Source of the DNA: SIG607 sp045586405
Lineage (GTDB): Bacteria; Bacillota; Clostridia; Oscillospirales; Acutalibacteraceae
DNA length: 41,002 nt
Reading direction: 5' to 3'
NCBI GenBank assembly: GCA_045586405.1
Contig: JAZNAG010000086.1
Coordinates: 1-41,002 of the forward strand
In this document: positions 16,562-26,306 of the stretch, one piece after another
How the letters are laid out: the number at the start of each line of letters is the position of its first letter
Position numbering within the stretch: the first letter of the stretch is position 1
Notes under the pieces: model-generated
Told to the model about the DNA's origin: nothing
Databases searched by the model: none
The model's input: the letters and a program-made list of their open reading frames with translations, nothing else
Position numbers and translations under genes: made by a program

Positions 16562-19500
16562 TTAGATTTTCTTAACACCGATGGTTACGCTTTCGCCGTT
16601 TAAATCCCACTGTTTGCTGTATCCGTCCATAGTATCGAAGTCGAATTCATCAGCCAGTGTATCAACTGAAATTTCCATAGCATTATTTTCGGTAATATCG
16701 GCAATTCGTTCATTACCCTGCATATAAACAGCTATATGGTCGGTAACCTCAAATCCCGCCTCTTTACGCATAGTCTGAATCTTGCTTGTAATTTCTCTCA
16801 CAAAGCCTTCTTCAATAAGCTCATCTGTAAGCACAGTATCAAGGGCGACGGTAACACCGTTATCACTAAGAGTGTAAAGACCTTCCTTCTGAGTTGTTTC
16901 AATAAGCAGGTCTTCTTCCGAGAGTTCAACAGTACCGCTTGCAAAGTCAAAGGTCAACTTGCCCTCTGACTTTAATTTGCCGTAAGCCTCGGTTCCGTCA
17001 AGATTAGCAAGAGCGTTTCTGATGTCACCAAGCTGTTTGCCGTACTTGGGTCCGACAGTTCTAAGCTGTGGCTTAAAGGCGTAGCTTACAAGGTCGCCTG
17101 TATCCTTAACAAAGGATACGTTTTTGATGTTAAGCTCGTCTTCTATTATAGAAACTGTTTCAGCGCCAAGTTCTTTATCGCACTTAACATACATAACGCC
17201 AAGGGGCTGACGGTTTTTAAGGTTAGCGCCGTTTCTTGCGGCACGACCGAGAACAACAATGTCAAGAACGCTCTGCATATCATTTTCAAGGTTTTGGTCT
17301 ATTGCAGACTCATCAACCTCAGGGAAATCGCAAAGATGTATACTCTCTGGTGCAGTATTATCAAGATTTCTGACAAGATTCTGATAAATGTTTTCAGCCA
17401 TAAAGGGAATCATGGGAGCGGCTGCCTTTGCGGTTGTAACAAGAGCGGTATAAAGAGTCATATAAGCCGCTATCTTATCCTCAGGCATACCCTGAACCCA
17501 ATATCTTTCTCTGCCACGTCTTACATACCAGTTACTAAGCTCGTCAACAAAGCTCTCCAGTGCACGAGCGGCCTCAGGAATTCTGTAATTATAAAGGTTA
17601 TCGTCAACTGCCTTCACCATAGAATTCATACGGGAAAGAAGCCATTTATCCATAACAGAAAGCTTACAGTCAGAAAGCTTATAATCCAGCGGATTAAACT
17701 TATCTATTTCAGCATAAAGCACATAGAAAGCATAAGTATTCCAAAGAGTGCCCATAAACTTACGCTGACCCTCGGTAACTGCCTTACCATAAAAACGGTT
17801 AGGAAGCCAAGGCGCAGAGTTTGTATAGAAATACCAACGGACAGCATCGGCACCATAGGTAGAAAGCGCCTCAAAGGGATCAACAGCGTTGCCCTTTGAT
17901 TTACTCATTTTCTGTCCGTGTTCATCCTGAACGTGACCTAAAACGATAACATTCTTATAGGGTGCTTTATTAAACAGCAGGGTTGATATAGCAAGAAGTG
18001 AATAGAACCAACCTCTTGTCTGGTCAACTGCTTCAGAAATGAAGTTTGCAGGGAACTGAGCCTCAAAAAGCTCTTTATTTTCAAAAGGATAATGATGCTG
18101 GGCAAAAGGCATAGCACCTGAGTCAAACCAACAGTCAATAACCTCGGGTACACGGTGCATTTCTCCGCCGCATTCACTACACTTAATTGTAACCTCATCT
18201 ACAAAAGGACGGTGAAGTTCAATGTCGTCAGGACAATTACTGCTCATCTCTTTAAGCTCAGCAATACTGCCTATTGCGTGTCTGTGACCGCATTCACATT
18301 CCCAGATATTAAGAGGAGTACCCCAATAACGATTACGGGAAAGGCCCCAGTCCTGAACATTTTCAAGCCAGTCACCAAAACGGCCCTTACCGATGCTCTC
18401 GGGGATCCAGTTAATAGTATTATTATTACGGATAAGATCGTCTCTTACCTCGGTCATCTTGATAAACCAAGACTCTCTTGCATAATAGATAAGAGGAGTA
18501 TCACAACGCCAGCAGAAAGGATAATCGTGCTCAAATTTAGGAGCGTCGAAAAGAAGTCCTCTCTCTTCAAGGTATACGAGCACCTTAGGATCGGCATCTT
18601 TAACAAAAAGACCTGCGAAAGGAGTTTCCTCGGTCATATTACCCTTACCGTCAACAAACTGAACGAAAGGAAGGTCATATTTTCTGCCAACCTTAGCATC
18701 GTCTTCACCAAAAGCGGGAGCAATATGAACGATACCGGTACCGTCACTCATAGTAACATAGCTGTCACAGGTAATAAAGTGGCCTTTTTTCTTCTGCTTT
18801 TCAGCAGATTTAGCAGCGCACTCAAACAGTGGCTCGTACTCTCTGTTTTCAAGGTCGGCACCCTTCATTGTTTCTAAAACGGTATAAGCAGGTGTATCTT
18901 CACCTGCAAGGCGAGAAAGAACCTTATCAGCCAGCACCTCTGCAAGATAATAAACCATACCGTCATTTGCTTTAACCTTAATATAGGTATCCTCAGGGTT
19001 AACACAAAGAGCAACGTTTGAAGGAAGTGTCCAGGGTGTAGTTGTCCAGGCGAGGAAATACGCATCTTCACCAACCACCTTAAAGCGTACAACGGCACTT
19101 CTTTCTTTAACATTTTTGTAGCCCTGAGCCACTTCGTGAGAAGAAAGAGGTGTTCCGCAACGAGGACAGTAAGGTACAATTTTAAAGCCCTTATAAAGAA
19201 GATTTTTATTGTAAATTTCTTTAAGAGCCCACCATTCAGACTCAATAAAATCGTTATGATAGGTAACATAAGGGTTATCCATATCAGCCCAGAAGCCAAC
19301 AGTCTGCGAGAAATCCTCCCACATACCCTTATACTGCCATACACTTTCCTTACAGTGAGAAATAAAATCCGAAAGGCCGTATTTTTCAATTTGCTCTTTG
19401 CCGTCAAGACCAAGTTTTTTTTCTACTTCAAGCTCAACAGGAAGACCGTGAGTATCCCAACCCGCTTTTCTGGGCACCATATAGCCCTTCATAGTGCGGT

Positions 19501-19711
19501 ATCTGGGTATCATATCCTTTATAACACGAGTGAGTACATGTCCGATATGAGGTTTACCGTTAGCGGTAGGAGGACCGTCATAAAAAACATAAGGCTCCCC
19601 TTTTGCACGGCTTTCAATACTCTTTTCGAATATTTTTTCGTCTCTCCAGAATTTTTCTATTTTCTTTTCTTCATTAACAAAATTGAGATTAGTGGATACT
19701 TTATCGTACAT
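16562..19711 (-). CDS. ileS: Isoleucyl-tRNA synthetase, type 2
   Basis: IleRS charges tRNA-Ile. The 1049-residue protein has the HIGH motif in PTANGKPHIGHVLTR (residues 55-58) and KMSKS near residue 600 (QKMSKSKGNAVDPF). Its length and blocks such as RKAGWDTHGLPVELEVEK and KIVPYCPRCGTPLSSHEVAQ match the eukaryote-like IleS2 group, which is common in Clostridia. From family knowledge, IleS2 enzymes tend to be naturally tolerant of mupirocin; that is inference here. The 83-base upstream gap is too short for a T-box leader and I see none. The transcript ends at the shared terminator at 16528-16560. Confidence 0.97.
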   Translation of the reverse strand: MYDKVSTNLNFVNEEKKIEKFWRDEKIFEKSIESRAKGEPYVFYDGPPTANGKPHIGHVLTRVIKDMIPRYRTMKGYMVPRKAGWDTHGLPVELEVEKKLGLDGKEQIEKYGLSDFISHCKESVWQYKGMWEDFSQTVGFWADMDNPYVTYHNDFIESEWWALKEIYNKNLLYKGFKIVPYCPRCGTPLSSHEVAQGYKNVKERSAVVRFKVVGEDAYFLAWTTTPWTLPSNVALCVNPEDTYIKVKANDGMVYYLAEVLADKVLSRLAGEDTPAYTVLETMKGADLENREYEPLFECAAKSAEKQKKKGHFITCDSYVTMSDGTGIVHIAPAFGEDDAKVGRKYDLPFVQFVDGKGNMTEETPFAGLFVKDADPKVLVYLEERGLLFDAPKFEHDYPFCWRCDTPLIYYARESWFIKMTEVRDDLIRNNNTINWIPESIGKGRFGDWLENVQDWGLSRNRYWGTPLNIWECECGHRHAIGSIAELKEMSSNCPDDIELHRPFVDEVTIKCSECGGEMHRVPEVIDCWFDSGAMPFAQHHYPFENKELFEAQFPANFISEAVDQTRGWFYSLLAISTLLFNKAPYKNVIVLGHVQDEHGQKMSKSKGNAVDPFEALSTYGADAVRWYFYTNSAPWLPNRFYGKAVTEGQRKFMGTLWNTYAFYVLYAEIDKFNPLDYKLSDCKLSVMDKWLLSRMNSMVKAVDDNLYNYRIPEAARALESFVDELSNWYVRRGRERYWVQGMPEDKIAAYMTLYTALVTTAKAAAPMIPFMAENIYQNLVRNLDNTAPESIHLCDFPEVDESAIDQNLENDMQSVLDIVVLGRAARNGANLKNRQPLGVMYVKCDKELGAETVSIIEDELNIKNVSFVKDTGDLVSYAFKPQLRTVGPKYGKQLGDIRNALANLDGTEAYGKLKSEGKLTFDFASGTVELSEEDLLIETTQKEGLYTLSDNGVTVALDTVLTDELIEEGFVREITSKIQTMRKEAGFEVTDHIAVYMQGNERIADITENNAMEISVDTLADEFDFDTMDGYSKQWDLNGESVTIGVKKI

Positions 19712-19741
19712 TACAATACCCCTTTCGAATAAACAAATTTA

Positions 19742-19770
19742 ATATTAACATATTAAACTTAAAAAAGCAA
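19742..19770 (-). promoter_or_regulatory. Possible promoter of ileS
   Basis: On the minus strand, TTGCTT (19770-19765), 17 bases, then TAATAT (19747-19742). The gap to the sortase gene is AT-rich, so a chance match is possible. AAAGGGG before the ATG is the ribosome binding site. Confidence 0.45.
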
Positions 19771-19794
19771 CTAAAAATAAACCAAATATTTGAA

Positions 19795-20640
19795 TTAGTC
19801 AGGTATATTCTCTTCAATTACACTAATCTTTGTCACAACTATGAACCGAGCATTGTTACTGCTGTATGCACAGGTGGAAAGAGCAACTATTCTATCATCC
19901 TTTGTAACGCTGACATCAGCCTTAATAAGTGATTTTGAAAAAGCGTAAGAAACAAACTCAGTATTATCCTGCAGATTATATTCTACCGAATACGCTTTGT
20001 CATCAGCCTTTGTTTCGTATGCAGAAAAGATATCAAGCCGATATTTGCCATACGGCGTAAAGAGATAAAGCGACGGATAAGCGTCATAATATGATTGCCT
20101 TTTGTACCTGAGTAATGTGGCAAACATTGTGCCGTTTTTCATACTGTGACCATAAACCAAGGTATGCTTATCAGTAAATTTGCCGCTATTTTCAAAGTTC
20201 ATAAAAATAGAGCCGTTTACATTTTTTGCCTTGTTTATACTGTGGTTTAAGTAGTAGTCGTTATCGTTTCCTTTCAAAACAGGATAATTGATTACTCCGT
20301 TTTGGCTGAAAATCCAACCTACCACATCTTCATTTTTTAACAGAAGCTTACTAAAATCAACTGATTCAGGTACTAAAGCAAAATAATACCCGTCCCCTGA
20401 AGAAGAGTTGTTTTCCTCTTGGCTTTCCTGCGGTGAAGACGGAATATTCAAAACCTCTTCTATAATTTTTTCATTACCGCTTTCGCTTTTATATTCCTGC
20501 CAGTAATATGAGCCAATTTTAATACTGCAAATCAAAAAGGTTGCCGCAAAAAACACTATAAGCAGGTTATAAATCATTTCTTTTTTGTTTTTTGCCTTTA
20601 TCAGTTTACCGAAAAAAGTTTTTACTGCTGAGTGTTTCAT
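19795..20640 (-). CDS. srtB: Class B sortase
   Basis: Sortases are membrane-anchored transpeptidases that attach surface proteins to the cell wall. The 281-residue protein has a cytoplasmic basic stretch, one membrane segment near residues 23-45, a low-complexity linker rich in Ser and Glu, and the catalytic domain. Catalytic residues are His165 (VYGHSMKNG), Cys257 (ALSTCAYS) and Arg265 (NNARFIV). The DVVGWIFSQNGVINYPVLKG and NGSIFMNFENS blocks are typical of class B. No sortase substrate gene is nearby. The start is 14 bases after the topB stop, so it is probably transcribed from the topB promoter. Confidence 0.93.
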   Translation of the reverse strand: MKHSAVKTFFGKLIKAKNKKEMIYNLLIVFFAATFLICSIKIGSYYWQEYKSESGNEKIIEEVLNIPSSPQESQEENNSSSGDGYYFALVPESVDFSKLLLKNEDVVGWIFSQNGVINYPVLKGNDNDYYLNHSINKAKNVNGSIFMNFENSGKFTDKHTLVYGHSMKNGTMFATLLRYKRQSYYDAYPSLYLFTPYGKYRLDIFSAYETKADDKAYSVEYNLQDNTEFVSYAFSKSLIKADVSVTKDDRIVALSTCAYSSNNARFIVVTKISVIEENIPD

Positions 20641-20654
20641 ACAATTTACCTTTC

Positions 20655-22751
20655 TTAAAACTTAAAGACTGTTTTGTTTTCTTCTAAGGCAAGACGGGCA
20701 TTAAAGGGTTTACCCGCTTTTGAAACAAAGCCCTGAATTTCCTCGGTTTTTCCCTTTTCGAGCAACATTTTAGCGCATTTAAGAGAAATTACGCGTTTGC
20801 AAATAACGCCGCTTATTCTGAAATTACAGCCTTCTTTATACCCTGAACAGCCATAGCCGTATCTACCCTTTATAACATCTCTTTGACATACGGGACATTT
20901 TCCGATAACGTCACCGTAAAAGCCATTATCTGTATCGGTAGCAAAAGGCATATCGGTATTTGAAAATACAACCGAAATTTCGTCTTTAGCCATACCTACG
21001 CTGTCACTCACCGTAATTTCGCCCTTAAACACCTTTTTAAGAGCCTGACCGAGCACACTGGTTTTATATTTATCCATAGAAATTCCCATAAAGGTTAACG
21101 ATTCTATTAAATATTCACCATCGGGCAATATGGAATATACATCCTTTTTAAGCCCTATATACTTACTTTTCATTGCATTGTCTATAATTCCCGTTCTGGT
21201 TGCTTCGGTACCCAGTTCAAGACCGTCAAACATTGCTTTATATTCTTCGGCATCATCTTCTTCAGACATTTCGGCAGCCGCCGCTTTGTCTTCTCTGAAA
21301 GGATTTTTAAGGTACTGGTTGAGGGTCTCAATGGTATAGTGTTTAGGCGGTGAAGTTTCTTTTTCTTTAGGAGAAAAATTGATGTTTACGGCATCGCCCA
21401 CATTAAGAGAAGGCAATACCTTGTCCTTTCCGCGATAATTGTCATACTTTGTCCAGCCCGGCTCTAAAATAACCGTACCTTTAAGTAAAAATTCCTCATA
21501 CTCGCCCACCTTAATGTGCATTTCGGTTTTTTGTGCCACACATTCTTCACTGCAAAAAACAGCGACAAAACGGCGAAAAACAGTTTGGTAAACCTTGAAC
21601 TCATCCTCTGTTAAGTCGTCTTTTTTCGGAATTTTGTAGGTAGGAGTTAAGGCGGAATGCGATTCAATTTTACTGTCATCAAAAATAGTCTTTTTATCCT
21701 TCATAACAACGGGATAACCTATATTTTTGATGTTACTTACTATTTTGCCGATTTTATCCTTTTCGGCGGTGGCAAGATACTCAGAGTTTGTTCTGGGATA
21801 AGTAAGATAACCTCTTTCATAAAGAGTCTGTACTATTTTTAAACTTTCGTCCATTGACATTTTATATTTTTTGCCAAGAACATTCTGGAGCTTTGAAAGT
21901 GAATATAACTTTCCTGCCGAAAGGCTGTCCTTCTTGCTCTTTTTATCGGTAACTTTAGCCTCGGCGCTGTTATATAAAGTGCAAAGCTCTTCGGCTTTTT
22001 TCTTGTGGTTTTTATCAAACTTATGCTTTGAGGTAAGCTCTATTTCCTCACCGCTTGTTTCTTCTTTACTGCAGGGCGCAAAATATGTATCAGGCACAAA
22101 ATTTCTGATAGCCATATCTCTGTCGTAAATAGCCTTTACAATAGGTACAATAACCCTGCCGACTCTTAGCAGTACGCCTGTTTTAAGGGTAGCGTATCTT
22201 GTAAGATTAACACCGTAAAGCCAGTCAATATAGGTTCTTGCATAGCCTTCGTTTGCAAGATTATCATACTCTTTTTCTTCTTTTAAATCAGCCAGTGCGG
22301 CTGCAACAGTTTCGGGAGTCTGGTCAGGAAGCCAGAGTCTTAAAAGCTTTTTATTACTTTTAAGGGCGTGAGAAATACAAAGGCGAATAATAATTTCACC
22401 TTCTCTGTCAGCGTCCCCCGCGTTTACTATTGCCGTAACATCCTGACGGTTGCAAAGAGCAGATATCAGTTCAAACTGATTTTTAACGCCTGTATCCTCA
22501 CTGCCATCGTTTGCACGTCTTAGTTTAAAATTAAAATCATTTGGGAAGCACGGCAGATTTTCCATACTCCATCTGCCTGTGGAAGTAGGTCCTGTGTAGT
22601 CCTCTATATCGCAAAGAGAAAAAAGATGACCGAAAGCCCAGGTAACAATATATCCGTTGCCCTCGTAATAATTACCCGTCTTTTTCATACTGCCTATACC
22701 TGCAACAATATTTCTTGCAAGGCTTGGCTTTTCGGCAATTATAAGAATCAT
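20655..22751 (-). CDS. topB: DNA topoisomerase III
   Basis: This 698-residue type IA topoisomerase cuts and passes single DNA strands. The TOPRIM domain starts at MILIIAEKPSLARNI and contains NAGDADREGEIIIR. The catalytic tyrosine is in GYLTYPRTNSEYL, near residue 318. ESHSALTPT and TRTGII are further family blocks. The C-terminus has a zinc-ribbon-like segment (CPVCQRDVI ... CSGYKEGCNF). TopB-type genes also occur on integrative elements, often with sortases, but no relaxase, integrase or conjugation gene is here, so a chromosomal copy is the simpler reading. Confidence 0.96.
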   Translation of the reverse strand: MILIIAEKPSLARNIVAGIGSMKKTGNYYEGNGYIVTWAFGHLFSLCDIEDYTGPTSTGRWSMENLPCFPNDFNFKLRRANDGSEDTGVKNQFELISALCNRQDVTAIVNAGDADREGEIIIRLCISHALKSNKKLLRLWLPDQTPETVAAALADLKEEKEYDNLANEGYARTYIDWLYGVNLTRYATLKTGVLLRVGRVIVPIVKAIYDRDMAIRNFVPDTYFAPCSKEETSGEEIELTSKHKFDKNHKKKAEELCTLYNSAEAKVTDKKSKKDSLSAGKLYSLSKLQNVLGKKYKMSMDESLKIVQTLYERGYLTYPRTNSEYLATAEKDKIGKIVSNIKNIGYPVVMKDKKTIFDDSKIESHSALTPTYKIPKKDDLTEDEFKVYQTVFRRFVAVFCSEECVAQKTEMHIKVGEYEEFLLKGTVILEPGWTKYDNYRGKDKVLPSLNVGDAVNINFSPKEKETSPPKHYTIETLNQYLKNPFREDKAAAAEMSEEDDAEEYKAMFDGLELGTEATRTGIIDNAMKSKYIGLKKDVYSILPDGEYLIESLTFMGISMDKYKTSVLGQALKKVFKGEITVSDSVGMAKDEISVVFSNTDMPFATDTDNGFYGDVIGKCPVCQRDVIKGRYGYGCSGYKEGCNFRISGVICKRVISLKCAKMLLEKGKTEEIQGFVSKAGKPFNARLALEENKTVFKF

Positions 22752-22770
22752 ACATTTCCCTCCTTTTAGC

Positions 22771-22814
22771 GTGTATACACAGTATATTATATAATTATTA
22801 TTATAAAATTACAA
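22771..22814 (-). promoter_or_regulatory. Promoter of topB-sortase with a palindrome at the start site
   Basis: On the minus strand, TTGTAA (22814-22809), 17 bases, then TATAAT (22791-22786). A perfect 10-bp palindrome GTGTATACAC (22771-22780) falls where transcription would start and could be an operator. The AGGGAGG ribosome site follows. Confidence 0.65.
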
Positions 22815-22816
22815 GA

Positions 22817-22850
22817 TAAAAAAACCGCCCGAATATATCAGGCGGTTTTT
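22817..22850 (-). terminator. Rho-independent terminator of the ctsR-clpC operon
   Basis: AAAACCGCC (22821-22829) pairs with GGCGGTTTT (22841-22849). The A run at 22818-22824 gives the T tail on the minus strand. It lies directly after the clpC stop at 22852. Confidence 0.85.
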
Positions 22851-22851
22851 G

Positions 22852-25281
22852 TTATTTGATTATGGTTAATTCGTCCTCGTATTTTATGACAATTTGGTCT
22901 CCTGATTTAATTTCACCACTAAGCAATTTTTCGCTTAATACATCCTCAATTTTAGTCTGTATAGCACGGCGAAGAGGTCTGGCACCGTAAACATCGTCAA
23001 AGCCTACTTCTGCCATTTTTTCTTTAACAGAATCATCAAAGGTTGCATTTACTCCTATTTTCTCAAGACGTTTTGCAAGAGAAACAAGCATATTATCTGC
23101 TATCTTGCCTATCTCTTCTTTAGAAAGTTTTGTAAATACAATAGTATCGTCTACACGGTTCAAAAATTCAGGTCTGAAGGCTTTTTTTAGTTCAGCCATC
23201 ACTTTGTCTTTTATATCCTTATGCTCTGCCTCAGGTGAATTTTCAGCAAAACCAAAGGCCTGCTTTTTATCGGTTATAAGACGGGCACCGATATTTGATG
23301 TCATAATGATAACGGTGTTTTTAAAGTCAACCTTACGTCCCTGTGAGTCGGTAAGAATACCGTCATCAAGTATCTGAAGCAAAAGATTAAACACATCCGG
23401 ATGAGCCTTTTCAATTTCATCAAACAATATAACGGAATACGGGTTTCTTCTCACCTTTTCGGTAAGCTGACCGCCCTCGTCAAAGCCCACGTATCCCGGA
23501 GGAGAGCCTACCATACGTGATACGGTATGCTTTTCCATATACTCTGACATATCAAGACGTATCATAGCCGATTCGTCACCAAACATAGCCGCCGCCAAGG
23601 CTTTACAAAGTTCAGTTTTACCCACACCCGTAGGGCCTAAGAAAATGAATGAGCCAATAGGTCTGCCTGCATCTTTAAGTCCTACTCTGCCTCGTCTGAT
23701 AGCCTTTGCTACAGCTGTAACAGCTTCATTTTGACCTATTACACGTTTATGAAGTTCGTCTTCAAGCCGAAGCAGTCTTGCGCTTTCCTCTTCGGTAAGG
23801 TTTTCAACAGGCACCCCTGTCCACTGAGATACTATTTCGGCTATTGTTTCCTTTGTTACCATAGCTAAAGACGAATTGTTTTCTGTCCAGTCGGTTTTTA
23901 GCTTATCATACTCTTCTTTAAGCTTTTTACCCTCGTCTCTTAGTCTCGCCGCCTTTTCAAAATCCTGATCTTCAATGGCATCATTCTTATCTGTGTCATT
24001 CTGCTCTATTTTTTCCTCAAGATCTTTAAGGAAATCGGGCTGTGTAAAGGCAGAAAGTCTTATTTTTGAGCCTGCCTCGTCTATAAGGTCTATTGCCTTA
24101 TCTGGCAGAAAACGGTCGGTAATATAGCGTGAAGAAAGCTCTACTGCCGCCTTTATGGCTTCTTCGGTAATTTTAACATTGTGATGGGCTTCATATTTTT
24201 CTTTAAGACCGGTAAGGATTTCTATTGCATCCTGTTCACTCGGCTCACCAACATTTACAGGCTGAAAACGTCTTTCAAGTGCCGCATCTTTTTCAATGTT
24301 TTTTCTATATTCATTGGTAGTGGTAGCACCAATAATCTGAAGTTCGCCGCGTGCAAGGCTTGGTTTTAAAATATTTGCCGCGTCAGTGCTGCCCTCTGCC
24401 GAGCCTGCACCTATTATGGTATGCACCTCGTCAATAAATAAAATTATATCCTTGGCTTTTTTTACCTCGTCTATTGCCGCTTTGATTCTTTCTTCAAAAT
24501 CACCTCTGTATTTAGTACCTGCAACCATACCCGTAAGGTCAAGAGAAATTACCCTTTTATCTTTTAAAATTTCAGGTATATCACCCTCTGATATTTTAAC
24601 GGCAAGGCCTTCTGCAATAGCGGTTTTACCTACACCCTCCTCACCACTCCCCCACGCGTTGTTTTTTGTTCTGCGGCAAAGAATTTGTATAACCCTTGTT
24701 ATTTCTTGTTCTCTGCCGATAACAGGATCAATTCTGCCCTCTTTTGCCTCTTTGGTAAGGTCACGTCCAAACTTAGACAGTGTTTCGGTTTTTCCGCCAT
24801 TTTCCTGCGGTGCCGTGTCTGTACCCTGGTCGTTAAGGTCAATACCCGATGCCTCAAAAGCCTCTTTTGTAAGCACGGTAATATCAGCACCCATTTCCTT
24901 TAAAAAACGGGCTGCATAACCGCTTGTTTCACTGAGTATTGCTATAAGAATATGCTCGGTACCCACACTTGCTTTTCCAAGATTATTACAGCCAGAAACA
25001 GCAACCTCAAGTACCTTTTTGGCACGGGGAGTAAAATATTCGGGAGAAAGTCTTGTGGGATTACCTGCGCCGATTTTAAGAGTCATAATATCCTGTAGTT
25101 TTTGCGCGGTGATACCGTGTCTGTTTAGTATACCGAAAGCAACACCGCTTCCCACCTTGCAAAGACCAAGCAGAATATGCTCACTGCCAACATAGGTATG
25201 TCCCATAACCTGCGCAGAATTTATAGAATGGTTTAAGGCTTCATTAGCTTTTTCGGTGAATCCGTTAAAGTTATATTTCAT
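22852..25281 (-). CDS. clpC: ATP-dependent Clp protease ATPase subunit ClpC
   Basis: ClpC is an AAA+ unfoldase that feeds proteins, including arginine-phosphorylated ones, to ClpP. The 809-residue length matches the family (about 810). In order: two N-terminal Clp repeats (GHTYVGSEHILLGL, GKASVGTEHILIAI), AAA domain 1 with Walker B ILFIDEVH, a middle region with a UVR motif (DFEKAARLRDEGKKLKEEYD), and AAA domain 2 with Walker A GPTGVGKTELCKALA and Walker B VILFDEIEKAHPDVFN. Oddly, the strand before the first P-loop reads NNAWGSGEEGVGKT instead of the near-universal NNPVLIGEPGVGKT (residues 209-215, positions 24637-24657). The frame is intact. It starts 14 bases after mcsB ends. Confidence 0.97.
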   Translation of the reverse strand: MKYNFNGFTEKANEALNHSINSAQVMGHTYVGSEHILLGLCKVGSGVAFGILNRHGITAQKLQDIMTLKIGAGNPTRLSPEYFTPRAKKVLEVAVSGCNNLGKASVGTEHILIAILSETSGYAARFLKEMGADITVLTKEAFEASGIDLNDQGTDTAPQENGGKTETLSKFGRDLTKEAKEGRIDPVIGREQEITRVIQILCRRTKNNAWGSGEEGVGKTAIAEGLAVKISEGDIPEILKDKRVISLDLTGMVAGTKYRGDFEERIKAAIDEVKKAKDIILFIDEVHTIIGAGSAEGSTDAANILKPSLARGELQIIGATTTNEYRKNIEKDAALERRFQPVNVGEPSEQDAIEILTGLKEKYEAHHNVKITEEAIKAAVELSSRYITDRFLPDKAIDLIDEAGSKIRLSAFTQPDFLKDLEEKIEQNDTDKNDAIEDQDFEKAARLRDEGKKLKEEYDKLKTDWTENNSSLAMVTKETIAEIVSQWTGVPVENLTEEESARLLRLEDELHKRVIGQNEAVTAVAKAIRRGRVGLKDAGRPIGSFIFLGPTGVGKTELCKALAAAMFGDESAMIRLDMSEYMEKHTVSRMVGSPPGYVGFDEGGQLTEKVRRNPYSVILFDEIEKAHPDVFNLLLQILDDGILTDSQGRKVDFKNTVIIMTSNIGARLITDKKQAFGFAENSPEAEHKDIKDKVMAELKKAFRPEFLNRVDDTIVFTKLSKEEIGKIADNMLVSLAKRLEKIGVNATFDDSVKEKMAEVGFDDVYGARPLRRAIQTKIEDVLSEKLLSGEIKSGDQIVIKYEDELTIIK

Positions 25282-25295
25282 AAATTTTTCCTTTC

Positions 25296-26306
25296 TTATG
25301 GTATCATATTACGTACCACTTTAGCACGAAGAATATCCCTTTCTTGCGGTGTTTTTTCGCCCTGCTTTCTGCAAAGCATATATGGCTGAGTTTCTATTAA
25401 AATCTGCATAGGTAATGTGCTTTCAAACGGAAGAATTCCCTTACTGATACCTATTTTGATTTTTGATACGAGTCGCATCATTTCATCGCTCGAGAGTATT
25501 CTTTGATTTTTAAGTGTGCCGTAAGCGCGCCATACAATATCTTCAAGAGTTATTTGGTCGAAATTGTCACGCTCTGTGCGCTCTTTGTTTATAAGCTGTC
25601 CTGCTATTACGCTAAGATTATCAATAGCATTTTTCTCGGTTATGCCAAGCGTTATCTGATTGGAAATCTGATAAAGAGATGCTTTTGATTTACTGCCCTC
25701 ACCGTACATTCCTCTGACAGTAAAGCCGATTTTACCGATAGTTTCGGCAATTTCACCTATACCGCCACTTCCTTCCATCAAAGGCAGATGAAGCATAACC
25801 GAAGCACGAAGTCCCGTGCCTATATTGGTAGGACATTCTGTAAGATAGCCAAGCTTACTGTCAAAAGCAAACTTAAGCTTTGAGGATAAAAGGTCATCTA
25901 TCTTACTTGCCGTTTCATAAGCGGTTTCAAGGCTAAGTCCCGGCAGAATAACCTGAATTCGTATATGGTCTTCTTCACATATCATTACGCATATAGATTC
26001 GTCTTCTGAAATTATAATGGCTCTGCCCTCAGGATTTTTTGCAAATTCAGGGCTTATAATATGGCGCTCTACCATTGCATAAATCTCATTTTCAGGAACA
26101 TCATCCATAGAAATATACTTAAGTGTTTTAGCAAAAGGAGTATCGCTTTCAAGTATAGCCTTTTTAACCTTTTCAGCCACCTGTTTTTTAGCATTTACAT
26201 CCAGATAAGAAGGAAACGGTGTATCTTCAAGATTTCTGGCAAGACGAATACGTGTAGAAACAACAATATCGCTTTCTTTTGCCGAAGTATTGTACCAATT
26301 ACTCAT
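25296..26306 (-). CDS. mcsB: Protein-arginine kinase McsB
   Basis: McsB phosphorylates arginines on damaged proteins, and on CtsR in related bacteria, marking them for ClpC-ClpP. The 336-residue protein is of the phosphagen kinase fold, with VVSTRIRLARNLEDTPFP at the N-terminus, EEDHIRIQ, and the active-site segment GYLTECPTNIGTGLRASVM (Cys near residue 155). It is about 25 residues shorter than the Bacillus enzyme, mainly at the C-terminus. Its start overlaps the end of mcsA by eight bases, as expected for proteins that act as a complex. Confidence 0.96.
   Translation of the reverse strand: MSNWYNTSAKESDIVVSTRIRLARNLEDTPFPSYLDVNAKKQVAEKVKKAILESDTPFAKTLKYISMDDVPENEIYAMVERHIISPEFAKNPEGRAIIISEDESICVMICEEDHIRIQVILPGLSLETAYETASKIDDLLSSKLKFAFDSKLGYLTECPTNIGTGLRASVMLHLPLMEGSGGIGEIAETIGKIGFTVRGMYGEGSKSKASLYQISNQITLGITEKNAIDNLSVIAGQLINKERTERDNFDQITLEDIVWRAYGTLKNQRILSSDEMMRLVSKIKIGISKGILPFESTLPMQILIETQPYMLCRKQGEKTPQERDILRAKVVRNMIP

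Noticed and set aside
19712..19794. T-box leader before ileS
   Set aside because: The gap is only 83 bases and AT-rich, with no specifier stem, T-box sequence or terminator.
20655..22751. Integrative element suggested by topB next to a sortase
   Set aside because: No integrase, relaxase, coupling protein, direct repeats or composition change surround these genes.
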